NCBI GenBank assembly: GCA_963575745.1
Contig: CAUYUJ010004707.1
Span: forward strand, 7,501-45,000
From: Prorocentrum cordatum
Lineage: Eukaryota > Sar > Dinophyceae > Prorocentrales > Prorocentraceae
Direction: 5' to 3'
DNA length: 37,500 nucleotides
Below, one piece after another: positions 18,007-28,478 of the stretch; position 1 is the first letter of the stretch; each line of letters opens with the position of its first letter. Position numbers and translations under genes: made by a program. The notes below the pieces were generated by a model. It saw nothing but the letters and a program-made list of their open reading frames with translations, made no database searches and was not told the origin of the DNA.

Positions 18007-19765
18007 TCACCAAGCAGGCGACCAGTGCTGACCAACAAACGAGGGAAGCGGGGCGAAACTTTCTGCAGCCTCTCGCAACCTATGAAAATGCACTCGCCAT
18101 CCCGATAAAATCGTAGCGCACGTGCGCCACATGGAGGCAAGAGAGAGCGGCAATATGGCGGTGGGCCCTCCTCCTCTGCACCAAGCCTTCAGGGACACAG
18201 GATTCGAGCGCTTCATGGCAGTTTGCGGGAGCCTGTACACCTTATGCAATCCATGAGTCTCTCTCCGCAGCAGCCTCGGGATGGGCAGGAACAGCTGGGA
18301 GACATGACTCGAGGTAGGAAGGGTAGCAGTACAGAAGCGTGAAGGCAGAAGGAGGAGCACGAGTGAGGCTGGCAAGATGAATACGCTTCCACCATTCCCC
18401 AGGCGGAACTTTCTACTGAAAGTCTGCGGTCGCTCCTGGGCAGAGCCAACCCCCCAAATATTTCACCGCATCCGACACCTGGGGCGCGTGCCACCCGTCA
18501 CAAGCCCCCTCGAGATCACGGCGGGCTTGGCTCTGCACCTCTGGCGAAAACGGGGCCCACAACGGGACAGCCACACGCTTGGCAGGCTGAAGCGCGAGGC
18601 CAGCGAGCTTTTCAACGAAGCTAGCAGTCTTCGCAATCAGGGTGAGCTGCGATGCGCACAATAGAATTAGGCCGATGTCGTCTGCACAAGCTCGCACCAC
18701 GCCATGATCAAGCGTGGGAAAACGCAGCTGCAGAAGGCGAAACAGCTGATCCATTCACAGCGCCCAGAGACTGCCAGACAAGGGGCAGCCTTGCAGCACG
18801 CCGTTGGCGAGCTCGCACATCGGAGTGAGTGGCGTATCCCCGAACCTCGCGAAGGTAATCGGAGCATTATAGAGTGCTTGTATAACCCAAAGAACAACGA
18901 GCGGCACGCCATAATGGGCCAAAGTGAGCTCCAGCCAGCGGCGGTTCAGGCTAGGAAACGCTGCATTAAAGCCGACAGAGAGGAGAAGCATGCGTTTGCT
19001 CGAGCCGCCCCCAAGCCAGCCAGCGCGCCTCGCCTCCGCGTCTAGCAAGGGTATGTTACCAGCGAAGTTACGACCAGTGATCTACCCCTGCTGACTCTGA
19101 TGCACTCGTTGCTCTACAAGTGGCTTCAAAGTGAAATTGACTGCTGAACTAATCGCTTTCACATCGCTGTTTTTGAGACTCAACGGACGGAGGTCCTGGC
19201 TCCGCCGAGTTATCCGAACCGCGTCCAGCTCGTCCTCCTCTTTCTGGAGAAAAGCAAACAGTGAATGATTAGCTTCGTACGCTAAGATGCCGCCTGAGTA
19301 TATATGCACGAGAACGCGATGCAATATAGACGTGGCGAGAGAGTGGGAGAGCCAGGCAGAGTAAGGAAGACGATCGGGACCAGGAGCACTTGGCTTCGCA
19401 CGCTGCAGCGCCGACGTCAGTGCTTCCACACTGGGCATGGGAGCGTCAAAGGTAGGGGCAGGCGGAGAGACAGAATGCAGAAAGGCGAGGATGTCAGCAT
19501 CACACGACTCGCGAGCAGCAGATATGGGTTGCCAATGAGCTTGCACGGCGTTGAAATCCTCCTGATCATTCAAAACAGCTGCAACTCTTTCGCCACAGTC
19601 ATCATGAACATGTATGCGCACACCCTCTAAACGGAGCTGGCGAAACCATGGCGTCCAGAGACGAGCTGTTCGTGCAGCCTTGCGCTCAATCTTGCGCTGG
19701 CACACTTCATCTTTATGACAACCAAACTCATCGTACTGTGAGACACTCATGCAAGCCTGCAAAGC
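18007..19765 (-). pseudogene. 5'-truncated LINE reverse transcriptase
   Basis: One minus-strand frame runs from about 19,765 to 18,240 through three in-frame stops: TAG 19082-19084, TGA 18755-18757 and TAG 18413-18415. Pre-RT sequence and fingers are seen as RAKPSAPGPDRLPYSAW, RRSQDLRPLSLKNSDVKA and NFTLKPLVEQRV. Motif A is SVGFNAAFPSL, where the usual Asp is Gly (codon 18971-18973). Motif B is NGVLQGCPLSGSLWAL. Motif C is RACADDIGLIL with both Asp intact. Thumb-like and C-terminal sequence (MKRSNPVSLKAWCRGGGP) continues in a second frame to 18,007. No endonuclease or RNase H is present. The 5' end stops at the GGA tract. It differs in sequence from both other RTs in the window and is inactive. 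Confidence 0.9.
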
Positions 19766-20045
19766 GCAGAGGAGGACGAGGAGGAGGAGGAGGAGACGGA
19801 AGAGGAGAAGGAGGAGGAGGAGGAGGAGGGAGGAGGAGGACGAGGAGGAGGAGGAGGAGGAGAAGGAGGAGGGAGGAGGAGGAGGAGGACGAGGAGCAGG
19901 AGGAGGAGGAGGAGGAAGGGAAGGACAAGGAGGAGGAGGAGGAGGAGGAGGAGGAGGAGGAGGAGGAGGAGGAGGAGGGGAAGGACAAGGAGGAGGAGGA
20001 GGAGGAGGAGGAGGAGGAGGAGGAGGAGGAGGAGGACAGGCATGA
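19766..20045 (+). repeat. Long GGA microsatellite with 60-bp higher-order repeat
   Basis: This is about 280 nt of GGA triplets with interruptions (GGAAGA, GACGAG). Between 19,917 and 20,037 a unit of 60 nt is tandemly repeated, each marked by GGAAGGACAAGG followed by about 14 GGA. It abuts the 5' end of the RT pseudogene. Confidence 0.95.
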
Positions 20046-20069
20046 GGAGGAGGATCAGGAGGAGGACGA

Positions 20070-20140
20070 AGAGGCCCCCCCATTGAGCGACACCCGAGCT
20101 TTGCTTCCGCAGGCTTCCGCCGCTTTCCGCCTGCGGAGCG
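20070..20140 (+). repeat. Module next to GGA tract, copy 1
   Basis: The module reads GAGGCCC, then a gap, then CGACACCCGAGCTTTGCTTC and later CTTCCGCC. It corresponds to 32,665-32,735, which has CGACGCCCGAGCTTTGCTTC. In both places it follows a GGA tract that borders the 5' end of a minus-strand retroelement. Confidence 0.75.
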
Positions 20141-20254
20141 GCCGCCGTTTTGCTTCCGCACGGCTTCCCGCTCCCCCCAGAGTGGCCGAGCACCGGCAGC
20201 TCCTTCTGGGGATCTACCGACCCGTGTCAATCCAGACCCGGGTCAATCAGGCCC

Positions 20255-20303
20255 TGCAAGATCCTGCACGATCTCGCAGGATCCTGCAGGATCCTGCAGG
20301 ATC
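20255..20303 (+). repeat. Short tandem repeat of GATCCTGCA
   Basis: About five imperfect 9- to 10-nt units (AAGATCCTGCA, CGATCTCGCA, GGATCCTGCA twice, GGATCTGGC) follow one another. Each full unit contains overlapping short palindromes (GGATCC and CTGCAG). Confidence 0.85.
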
Positions 20304-20309
20304 TGGCGC

Positions 20310-21420
20310 TCTGGCTGACCCCCGCTTGCATTGACCCCCGTCCCTTGAGCCCCGATCCTTGCCCTGACATCTCGGGCCCGGGCGCCTTCTGGCCCCGTGG
20401 CTGCTGGACCAACGCCGTCTGCATCGACAACACATCGGAAAACCGACGGAGCTGACAGCGCAACCGAGTCTCGGCAGGCCGCAAGTAGCCTAGAAGGGCT
20501 CAGCAACGCAGCAACGACCCAACGACCGAACCGAACCGACCGCAGACTGCGACGCAACCGAGCGAATGGAATCGCGAATGCCCTTGTGCACACGGGGCTG
20601 GGGCCCAGAGGGGTCACGCGATACATCCGCGCGCAACCCGACACGGACAATCACAACTTCCTCAGAGTGGGCGGTTCAAATAGCCGATGGGGGAACCTTA
20701 TCCTGGAACGGGCCGTCTGTTCATGAAATGTCTTGAACTCACTGGGAAGCCTGTGTTCAGCTCAACGTATGGAAGGTATTGAAGTGTACAAGAATCAGTT
20801 GTAAGCTGTTACACGACTCGCCGTCATCCTTCTTCTCATTAGCCTACGCCTCCTGCTCATGCTCCTACCGCTACTTCTCTTCTTTCTCTTCACCAGCTCC
20901 CCACTAGTACCTCTTTGCCGAAGAAGTCAGGGAGAACATCAGTGAGAGAGGCGGATAGCGTTACATCGTTCTGAATAAGCTTTGAAGAGCTCCATACGGT
21001 GCGTGCAAAATGCATTGCCATGAATGTCAAGTGGGGCAGAACATGATATTTTAACGCCCGGGCCTTGGTCCACGACAGCATCACGTGATTCAGCCTCAGG
21101 CCAGGATGAAGCAGCGCTGACAAGGACTGGTAAAGGGTATGAAGAATGTGGCAACCAACACAGGCAAGGATGCGAATGGGTAAAGGGAATACGCGCAAGA
21201 CTGGCGCTCAACAAGCTATAACCATAAAGATGACTGGCCCTCGTTGCGCGAACGAAGAATGCTTCCGTGATCGGAGCCTCCAGGATGCCCAGGAAGGGCG
21301 AACTCCGTCAAGGAGGACCGCCGCTGTCCCGACTTGCCCTCTTCCGAACCAGAAGGTCGCCATGCGCCAACCGTCTCTGGCTCTTCGCTCCTGGAAGCCA
21401 GTGCCTCCTCCCCCAAGCCT
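20310..21420. other. No recognised gene
   Basis: I see short GC-rich open frames only, none resembling a known family. The stretch 20,720-21,200 is less GC-rich. Confidence 0.55.
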
Positions 21421-21425
21421 CCACC

Positions 21426-21534
21426 TCGAGGAGGAGGAGGAGGAGGAGGAGGAGGAGGAGGAGGAGGAGGGGGAGGGGGAGGAGGGGGAGGGGGAGGAGG
21501 TGGAGGAGGAGGGGGAGGGGGAGGAGGTGGAGAG
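21426..21534 (+). repeat. GGA/GGGGGA microsatellite
   Basis: Thirteen or more GGA triplets are followed by GGGGGA units. The order GGAGGGGGAGGGGGAGG then AGGTGG occurs twice, forming a higher-order repeat. Confidence 0.95.
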
Positions 21535-22057
21535 AGCAGCGGGCCACTCGAGGCTGGAAGTGCGGGCTTGCTTCGCGGAGGAGGCACCCCGGCAGGGAGC
21601 CCGCGGCCCGGCACGAGCCAGCGAGAGCCGGCCCGCAGCTGGAACACCTCCCGGCGCCGACGACAGCGCCCGAAGCAGGGCTCGACCCAGGCAGCGTTTG
21701 CCGTTCTCGTTTTGTTTTCGTTGTGCCTCTCTCTGTCTTCGTCCCGCCCTCGCTGCAGAACGGAAGCAGAACGAGAAGCATCGCGCTTGCATCGGCGATG
21801 CATCGCCGATAGATCGGCGAGAGGCCTCCGAGAGCGAAACCGCAAGTTGCAGGGCGGGGTGAGCTATCAGGCCCCTGTCGGCGATGAGCGGGCGATTGGG
21901 GGTCGATGCGCCCCACCGCCCTGAGCCTTCCGAGCTGCGCTCGAAGTCTGCCCCCCGGACCCCTCCCGGGGTGTTCAGGCTGCAGCGACGAGGAGCCCCC
22001 GAAGGCCCAGAGAGGACGAGAAGCCTCCAGGAGGCTCCCTAACCCTGGCCATGACTT
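21535..22057. other. No recognised gene; contains a 20-bp perfect palindrome
   Basis: No protein family is seen. At 21,791-21,810 the sequence ATCGGCGATGCATCGCCGAT is a perfect palindrome. ATCGGCGA recurs at 21,813-21,820. Confidence 0.6.
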
Positions 22058-22100
22058 GAGGAGGAGGAGGGGGAGGAGGAGGAGGAGGAGGAGGAGGAAT
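22058..22100 (+). repeat. Short GGA tract
   Basis: Fourteen GGA-like triplets lie immediately before family X copy A. Confidence 0.9.
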
Positions 22101-22104
22101 CCAG

Positions 22105-22340
22105 GGAACAACGAAAACGGCTCGAACATAACTTCTTGTAGGTCCGCGGGGACTTCTGGGATCGACGCTGAATCCCGTCGTGTGCGCCCGAGGCCGACCA
22201 ACTCGTTCCCCCCTCCCCAGCCCGCGGAGCGCGCCAAGGGGGGCGCCGGAGGCGTCGCTAGGGCGGGGGCCTAGCGCAGATCCAAGAAACCCGCACGGAC
22301 CTCTGGGAGTTTTTGCTCACCTGCCGTTGTCGTTCTTCGA
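22105..22340 (+). mobile_element. Family X palindromic repeat, copy A
   Basis: The left arm has AACGAAAACGGCTCGAACAT, then GGTCCGCGGGGACTTCTGGG. The centre has GGAGCGCGCCAAGGGGGGCG and GCCGGAGGCGTCGCTAGGG. The right arm has AGCGCAGATCCAAGAAACCC, then GCACGGACC, and ends GCCGTTGTCGTTCTTC. The arms are imperfect inverted repeats. No coding sequence is present, so it is probably a non-autonomous element. Confidence 0.7.
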
Positions 22341-22390
22341 AAGATGCCCTGCGGCCCTCAGATCCGAGGCTCCACCCGACAAAGATTTCC

Positions 22391-22758
22391 ATCGATCCTC
22401 CTCCTCCTCCTCCGTTTTCTCCCTCCTCCCTCTTCCTTCCTCCTCCTCAGGGCTCAGGGCTGGCAGCGTGGGTACCGTGAAGCGGCGCTGCCATCCCACC
22501 CCTCCTCGTCCCCCCTCTTCCTCCTCCCCCTGCCCTGGTAAGGTGTAGGCAGGGGACCACAGAGTGGCCTGCAGGAATATGCCAGGGATCTCCTCCTCCT
22601 CCTCCTCTTCCTCTTCCTCCTCCTGCTACTGCTCTTCCTCCCTCCATCGATCCTCCTCCTCCTCCTCCTCCTCCTCCACCGATCCTCCTCGTCCATCGAT
22701 CCTCCTCCTCCTCCTCCTCCTCCTCCCCGTCGATCCCCCTCCTCCTCCCTCCTCCTTC
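22391..22758 (-). repeat. CCT (TCC) microsatellite blocks
   Basis: Pyrimidine-rich blocks at about 22,391-22,449 and 22,590-22,758 are separated by ordinary sequence. CATCGATCCTCCTCCTCC recurs at about 22,390, 22,644 and 22,694. The purine strand is the minus strand here, opposite to most other tracts in the window. Confidence 0.9.
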
Positions 22759-22984
22759 GCTCCATCTTGCACGCTCTCCGTCGCCCGCCCGCCCGCCCGC
22801 GCGGCCCAAGCTGGGCGCGGCCGAGGAGCCGACAGCAGCTGCGAATCCTTTAGCAACGTGGGTAAGGAGCCAGTGTCGCCCTGCTGCAGCTCCGCCTCCG
22901 GGCCAGCGCCCCGCTCGGACATACGAAGAGGAGGGAGAGAGGAAAGGGGGATGAGGAGGGGGATGTGGAGGTGGAGAGGAAGGG

Positions 22985-23100
22985 GTAGGAAGGGGGAGGA
23001 GGAGGAGCAGGAGGAGGAGGAGGAGGAGGAGGAGGAGGAGGAGGAGGAGGAGGAGGGGGAGGAGGAGGAGGAGGAGGAGGAGGAGAAGGATGAGGAGGAG
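22985..23100 (+). repeat. GGA microsatellite
   Basis: More than thirty GGA-type triplets with few interruptions. Confidence 0.95.
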
Positions 23101-23341
23101 GCCTCTAATTAGGGGGTTCGGGGACGGCTGCACCCGGCATCGGATGTGCATACGAACTGTAGAGCCTGACTTGCCGTCTGTGGCCCTGCGGTGCGTCAGC
23201 GCTGGGCGAGCTCATCGGGCTATTCCTGGTTTCGAGGTCGGGCAGCCCCTGATCATTGTCAGTATATGCGCAGATGAACTCTCCGAGCTCCGCGCCCAGT
23301 TAAATATTCAAGGAAAAGGACCTTGCCCCTGGTTGAAGGAT

Positions 23342-23505
23342 CAGCGAAAACGGCATGAACATAATTTCTCGGCGGTCCGCAGGGACTTCTTCGATCGGCG
23401 CTGGACACCCCCCCCGTCCCTGGCGCGTGGAACGCGCCTCTAGGGGGAGGGCCCAACGCCGATCCTAGAAATCCGCGCGGAGCTTCCACAATTTATGTTA
23501 ATGCC
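23342..23505 (+). mobile_element. Family X palindromic repeat, copy B
   Basis: The left arm has GCGAAAACGGCATGAACATA, GGCGGTCCGCAGGGACTTCT and GATCGGCGCTGG. The right arm has CCAACGCCGATCCTAGAAAT, CCGCGCGGAGC and ACAATTTATGTTAATGC. The centre is shorter than in copies A and C. Confidence 0.75.
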
Positions 23506-24150
23506 TCTTTGTTTTCTTCTTCTTCTTCTTCTTTGTCGGGCAAGTTCGCACCCCCTGGTGACTCTGATCTACCTTGGCTGCCGCTCCCTTGCGGTGAAAC
23601 ATAGCTGCCGCCCTTCTGGCCTCTGCCTCTTGCCTCTCGCTTGGACTTGCTCGCTCGGAAAAATGGCCAACTCGCAGAAACTCTTCCGACTTCTACTGGC
23701 TGGCCAGCGATGGGAACGACCGGGTGGCCTCTGGGCGAGGCCCTGGCATCCGCCGTTTCTTGTTTTCTGTTGGGCTTTCTTTACGTGTTATGCTGCATCA
23801 TCTGGTGGCACAACGTTGCTCATCGCCTTCGTGGTGCTCTTCTTCCTCCTGGGCGTCGGCCTGGTCAAGTGGCGCGTCCTCCCCTGCAGTACTTGAGGCT
23901 GGTGTTCGCGGAGTGCCGTTGACGGCAACACCATTTCCTTCGTCTTCCGGGTCTTCGCCCTCAATCCCTGTCCATGGCGTACCTTTTCCTGCACATCCAC
24001 TTCGGCACCGCCTGTTCCCCGGGCCCCGCCCGCTCCGGCCGCCTGAGGCCCCGCCTTCCTGTGCCCTGTCTCCCTAATTAAAGCTGTGCGTAGCCCGCCT
24101 AGCTTTTAGCGGAAGAGGTTCGCTCTCGCCCCGCAGATCCAACTTTTTTA
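23506..24150. other. No confident gene
   Basis: A plus-strand 133-codon frame (23,495-23,896) has hydrophobic stretches, but its Leu-rich start comes from a CTT repeat. The rest matches nothing I know. I do not call it a gene. Confidence 0.5.
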
Positions 24151-24181
24151 TGTGTGTTATTCACTGCTGTTTTTTTTGTTA

Positions 24182-24245
24182 GATTTGTACACACGTATGT
24201 ACATGTATATATGTGTACACACACACATATATATATACATTGTTT
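24182..24245 (+). repeat. Alternating TA/CA purine-pyrimidine tract
   Basis: The tract contains GTATGTACATGTATATATG followed by ACACACACATATATATATAC. It is AT-rich and alternating, unlike its GC-rich surroundings, and has Z-DNA or cruciform potential. Confidence 0.85.
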
Positions 24246-24351
24246 TTTTCTGTCATCCCATCTGCGGCCCGAGGAATCAGGACTGCTTCCCCTCGGGGGT
24301 AGCTTCTCGCCCTAGGTCTATTCTTGAGGGCCCCGGGGCCCCGGACAACTA

Positions 24352-24530
24352 GAGAAACAGAAAACAACATAAACATTAACTTTCGACGGTCCGCGCGGAT
24401 TTTGAGTCCCCTCCCTGGCGCGCGGAGCGCGCCAGGGGCGGCGCCGGAGGCGCCGCTAGGGGGGTCCCAGCGCAGATCCAAGAAATCCGCGCCGAGCGCC
24501 AACAATTTATGTTCATGGCACTCTTTCTTC
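24352..24530 (+). mobile_element. Family X palindromic repeat, copy C
   Basis: This is the best preserved copy. The left arm has AACATAAACATTAACTTTCG, then ACGGTCCGCGCGGATTTTG. The centre is GC-rich with GGCGCGCGGAGCGCGCCAGG, then GGCGCCGGAGGCGCC. The right arm has AGCGCAGATCCAAGAAATCC, GCGCCGAGCG and CAACAATTTATGTTCATGG. The arms pair as imperfect inverted repeats around a self-complementary core. Confidence 0.8.
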
Positions 24531-24658
24531 TCCGAAGAACAGCCCCGAGAGCCCAAAATGGAAGAACCGTGCAGGGATTGACAACGGCCACAGCGTCGGA
24601 GGTCTGGGGAGAGCGCAGCTCTTCCCGAAGCGCCTCTCGCCGATTCGTCTCCCAAGCT

Positions 24659-24668
24659 CCAGAGAGAG

Positions 24669-24760
<92 letters not shown>

Positions 24761-24768
24761 AGAGAGAT
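24659..24768 (+). repeat. (GA)n microsatellite
   Basis: About 110 nt of GA dinucleotides with three AAG-type interruptions. It is purine-only on the plus strand. Confidence 0.97.
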
Positions 24769-26289
24769 AGCCGCCCAGCCAGCGCACGGTCGGATGACCT
24801 CTGCGCGAGCGTGCGCCGCTCTCCTCGGAACGCCGGCCGCCGACTTGGCTCTGAGGCCGCATGCGCCCAGGGGCTGGAAGGGAGGGCGCTCGCGGTGGCA
24901 GGGGGCTGTCGATTCGCACCCCGGGTCGGGCTTGAGATGCTCCTCAGAAAGGGTCTCTGCTCCCATGGCGCCACTACAGGCGGAAAGCGGGCAGGGACCG
25001 CTTCTCTGGATGGAGATGTGATCCACAGAAGCTGACCTCGCCGTGGGCTGCATCCCTTCAACGATGCAGGCCGCTTCCGTTCCAGCGTGCTGCTCTTGGG
25101 CGGTGGGGTCAGCATCAAGACGCGCCGGGCCGAGAAACTCCAGAGAGCCCGCGCCAGAAGCAGCGCCGAGCAGAGGGAGAGAGCCTCTGGCAGGGCGGAC
25201 CCTTGACGGGTGCACCGTGCACGCTTAGAGGTTTCCTGAACGGGGGTGTACTCACCCCTGGCGCTTCAGGGCAAACTCAATGAGCAGCCGTACAACCATC
25301 GTGCTACCGTTACTCCGAATTTCTTGACAAGCGTCGGGGGGGGCGTCACCCCCGCCGACAACCCCACAGCGACCCCCGTCGCGGGCAGCCACCGCGCACC
25401 GAAGGCGCCCCGACCCCCGTCGCAGCGCGACGATGAGGCGAGTTGACCCCCAGTCGGAGAGGGACCCCCCACGCTTATTAAGAAACGCGGAGTTGACATG
25501 CTGGATAAGGAACTAAAGCTCTTTCGTGGCCACGGCAAACCTTTGTCACGAAGAAACTCACTGGCTTGAATCTATAAGGAACGCCCCGAACACCAGAGCC
25601 CCTCCCGAACCCAAAAAGGGCATTACTCTCGGCGTCTGGGATCCAGGTGTTCGAACGAATTCCGCACCTCGGTGGCGCCCTTGCGACGAGGGATCTGGGC
25701 CGACATGGCCGCACGACGGCCTGAGAAAACTCGGCCGGGCCTCGACCTTGGCCCCGCGTGGCCAAAATGGCTCACCATGTCCTCCAACGTGCCTCCGAGA
25801 GATAGGCCACAACCCCACCAAAAGACTGCTCAAAATGGTTAATTCCGGAAGCCCTGGGATCCAAAATTGTTCGCGTCTCGCCTTGTCTGGGCGTCGCTTA
25901 GTGGGGGGTTAGTGGGGGGGGCGACACATGGGCGGGCAAGAGAGGTGCACGTCTCGGGTCCTTTTGGGCCCCAAAGGGCTCCTTTTGAGGCCCCTTTTCT
26001 GCAGCGCTCGCTGCTCTCCCCACACTCATCGCCCCCGGAGTCCCGACCCGTTCCCCAGGACCGGTTTCCATCCCGAGACGTTTCTTCACATTCCTGGGGC
26101 TCGGCGAGGGCCTCCAGAGGCCCAAAATAACCCAGCCCGCCCCCGTCGGGGGCCGCGCATGAAACCAATCATACTTCTGGATGTGTGGGCCTGGGGGTGG
26201 TGCGGGATCTGCTGGGAATCTGCTTGCAAAGAGAGGCCGCAGCGCTGCTGCGCCTCTCCGCCTGTTGCGACTCGCATTCTAATGCTGTG
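24769..26289. other. No recognised gene
   Basis: GC-rich frames open on both strands but match no family. A 12-nt AGCCATTTTGGC (reverse strand of 25,761-25,772) coincides with the core of the dinoflagellate spliced leader, but its flanks do not match. Confidence 0.5.
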
Positions 26290-26412
26290 TCCTCCTCCTC
26301 CTCCTCCTCCTCCTCCTCCACCTCCTCCTCCTGCTCCTCCTCCTCCTCCTCCTCCTCCTCCTCCTCCTCCTCCTCCTCCTCCTCCTCCTCCTCCTCCCCC
26401 TCCACCCCCCCC
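26290..26412 (-). repeat. CCT (TCC) microsatellite
   Basis: About 38 CCT triplets with single interruptions (CCA, CTG), then a C-rich end. It lies directly past the 3' coding limit of the third LINE. Confidence 0.95.
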
Positions 26413-26499
26413 AGGGGGCCCCCCCGTCCGTCCTCGCCCCAAAAGGCTTGACTGAGCTGCCAGCCACCGGCAAGGGAGGTCCGCCTCCCCCCGAGGGGG

Positions 26500-26705
26500 G
26501 GAGCAGGCCAGCTCATCCCCGCTTTCGGAGTGAGTCCCTTGCGGATTCGATTGGTCATGGTCTTGCCAGACCAAATGCGGACCTGCGGGCACTCTTGGGC
26601 AAGCTTGCAGAGACGGCCACTGCCGGCAACGATGGTGGCACATCGGGCGCACCCCCAGCGCCGCGCCAAGCTCTGCTTCATGGCGATCGAGTGCGCGGGG
26701 TGCAC
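26500..26705 (-). pseudogene. C-terminal HxxH/CxxC finger of the third LINE
   Basis: The minus-strand frame begins HPAHSIAMKQSL, then RWGCARCATIVAGSG, LCKLAQECP and KGLTPKAGMSWP. The pattern of two His, a CxxC and a final Cys, then G-x-x-P, is as I recall the C-terminal finger of many dinoflagellate LINE-like proteins. It probably binds nucleic acid. It is in a different frame from the RNase H part before it, and the frame beyond about 26,440 is repeat-coded. Confidence 0.6.
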
Positions 26706-26719
26706 CGTCTTTGCCCCCG

Positions 26720-27610
26720 CCCGACGCTCTCTGATACTTGTGTGGTGGGGGCGGGGGGACGTAGACGTGGTGGCCTTGCTCGTTCAGATCCCTCTTGGCA
26801 CAGTCCCCGAAACATTTGCTGCTGCTCAGCCAGTCAGCAAGCGAGAACCTACCAGGGGTCTGTCGGCGCCGTTTGCAGGGCCACAAACCGTTTTGCAAAC
26901 TCGCGAGCACGTGGCCCGACTGGGCCTCGAGCCCCTGAAGCCTGGACGGCCCCGAAAGCAAGCCGAAAGCGCCGATGTCGGAACGGTCAGGGTCCTCGCG
27001 ACTCTGGGCCAGGATCGCCCCTATTCTTTGGTGCGCGACGGTGGCTCTCGCGACAGCGATGTTCAAACTCTCGATGGCCGATCGGATGGGAAGGGGTGGG
27101 GCCTCAGCTCCTCGCTGGGCCAGCATATCCGCCATCTCGCTTCCCCTCGAGACATGCACGCAATGACCTGCGCTTAAATTTGAATCAGCGTCCAATTGCG
27201 AGAAAAATTTACGACCATCCACTCTACCGCTGCCCTTAATTCGCAATGCATCTCTAACTCTATTCCACCAGCGAACCAAAAAGGCCAATTGGTTTCTCCG
27301 CCAGGCCCTCGGTCCAGCCCAGGGGAAAAACCTTGCAGTCGGTCCAGAGCAACAGCGGTCGAGCGGTAACCCGAAGGGCCCAGGCCAGGTTCGCGATCTC
27401 GCTGGCAGGCGCAGTTTGCCCCCCATCGATGGTGCCGAAAAGTCCTCTCAGAGGGCCCTGGTCGACGTCCAGCTCCGCCTCCCCCTCGAGACGAATGCAA
27501 ACCGCCCGCCCCGCGCGGCGCGCGCGGGCATCGCTGGGCGCGGCCGAGCCGTCGAGGAATCCTACTTGGGCCTGGATGGGGGTAGGAGGAGTCGGAGGGG
27601 AAGAGCTCAC
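26720..27610 (-). pseudogene. RNase H of the third LINE, split by a frameshift
   Basis: One frame (27,610-27,260) carries VGFLDGSAAPS (first catalytic Asp), QTAPASEIANLAWAL (catalytic Glu) and LLLWTDCKVFPLGW (third Asp). The sense then moves near 27,280 to another frame that reads RRNQLAFLVRWWNRVRDAL, GHCVHVSRGSEMADMLAQRG, the usual GN-x-x-A-D ending with Ser-Glu-Met-Ala-Asp. All four acidic positions appear present, so the break is the frameshift rather than active-site loss. Helical sequence of unknown role follows to about 26,720. Confidence 0.75.
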
Positions 27611-27754
27611 GGGCAGGGGCGGGTGGGTGGGAGGAGGAAGCCTAATGGCCCAAACGTCCTGGCCTTCACCAGAGTTCTATTCGGGGGGCTTGGGCGCTGG
27701 GTTCCAAAGCGGGGGAGCGATCTCTTGGGCCCAGAAACTGACATTCCGTCCTTC

Positions 27755-28230
27755 TCACAGGTCGTTTTGCGCAGTCTCGCACAGTCCGTCAGTCCTGCTC
27801 ACCCACTCGTGCTCCAGCTGGTGGTTCGCCGAGCACTCGTGCAGGCGATGGGCCGTCGTGTCTCGCCCTAATTCACATCCTGGGCACGCATCGTCACTCT
27901 CGCAGCCTGCTGATCTGGCGCGAGCCTTTGTCCATATGCTGGCCAGAGCGTTGGCCTCCAGCGCTCCTGCTTCTCGGTGGCGGTCCCGTCTGCGCCGACG
28001 GCGTAGGTTGACTCGTAGCATGTGTAGATCGCCTCCTTTTCCAGTCCTTGTCCTTCTGGGTACCCAGCTGCCTCTCGCCGGAGCTCCCGACGGACAGACT
28101 CGCGAAGTGCTTGGGGGATCTCGTCACAGGTGTCCTCGTCGCCTAGGTGCTGCCACTCATCGCCCTGGTCATCGACCCAGAGGTCTGGTTCGCGCGGCGT
28201 CCAGCCCATCTCGCGGAGGCTCAAGATCAA
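27755..28230 (-). pseudogene. Post-RT region and zinc knuckle of the third LINE
   Basis: The frame at 28,230-27,868 (LREMGWTPREPDLWVDDQGDEW) leads into the frame at 28,021-27,755 with CPGCELGRDTTAHRLHEC. This C-x2-C-x6-D-T-x2-H-R-L-x-E-C signature is the standard cysteine/histidine knuckle between RT and RNase H in LINE polyproteins. Both frames are needed, which implies a frameshift around 28,000. Confidence 0.75.
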
Positions 28231-28478
28231 CGCCCCCGGTGGGCCCAGTGGCGCGCTTCCATCTCGCCCTCGGTCTCGTGTAGATGAGCTTCATCAGCGC
28301 TGCTCTCCATCCGCGTCGGGCTCGCTCTCGGTGTCGCGGATTCGCCACCCATGGCCGGAACCAATTTTTGACCTGATCCATGCTCGCACTCATCTTTGGC
28401 CCGTCGTCTTGATGATGAAGCAGCATAGTAGTGGCCGTGCACCTCCCTCCTGCGGTGTTCTCTCTCTCTCTCTCTGTT

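Noticed and set aside
23495-23896. Plus-strand 133-codon frame with hydrophobic segments, possible membrane protein
   Set aside because: The Leu-rich start is encoded by a CTT repeat and the rest resembles no family; overlapping frames are equally open.
25761-25772. Reverse strand AGCCATTTTGGC matches the core of the dinoflagellate spliced leader
   Set aside because: Only 12 of 22 bases match and both flanks differ; the core is nearly self-complementary, so a chance match is likely.
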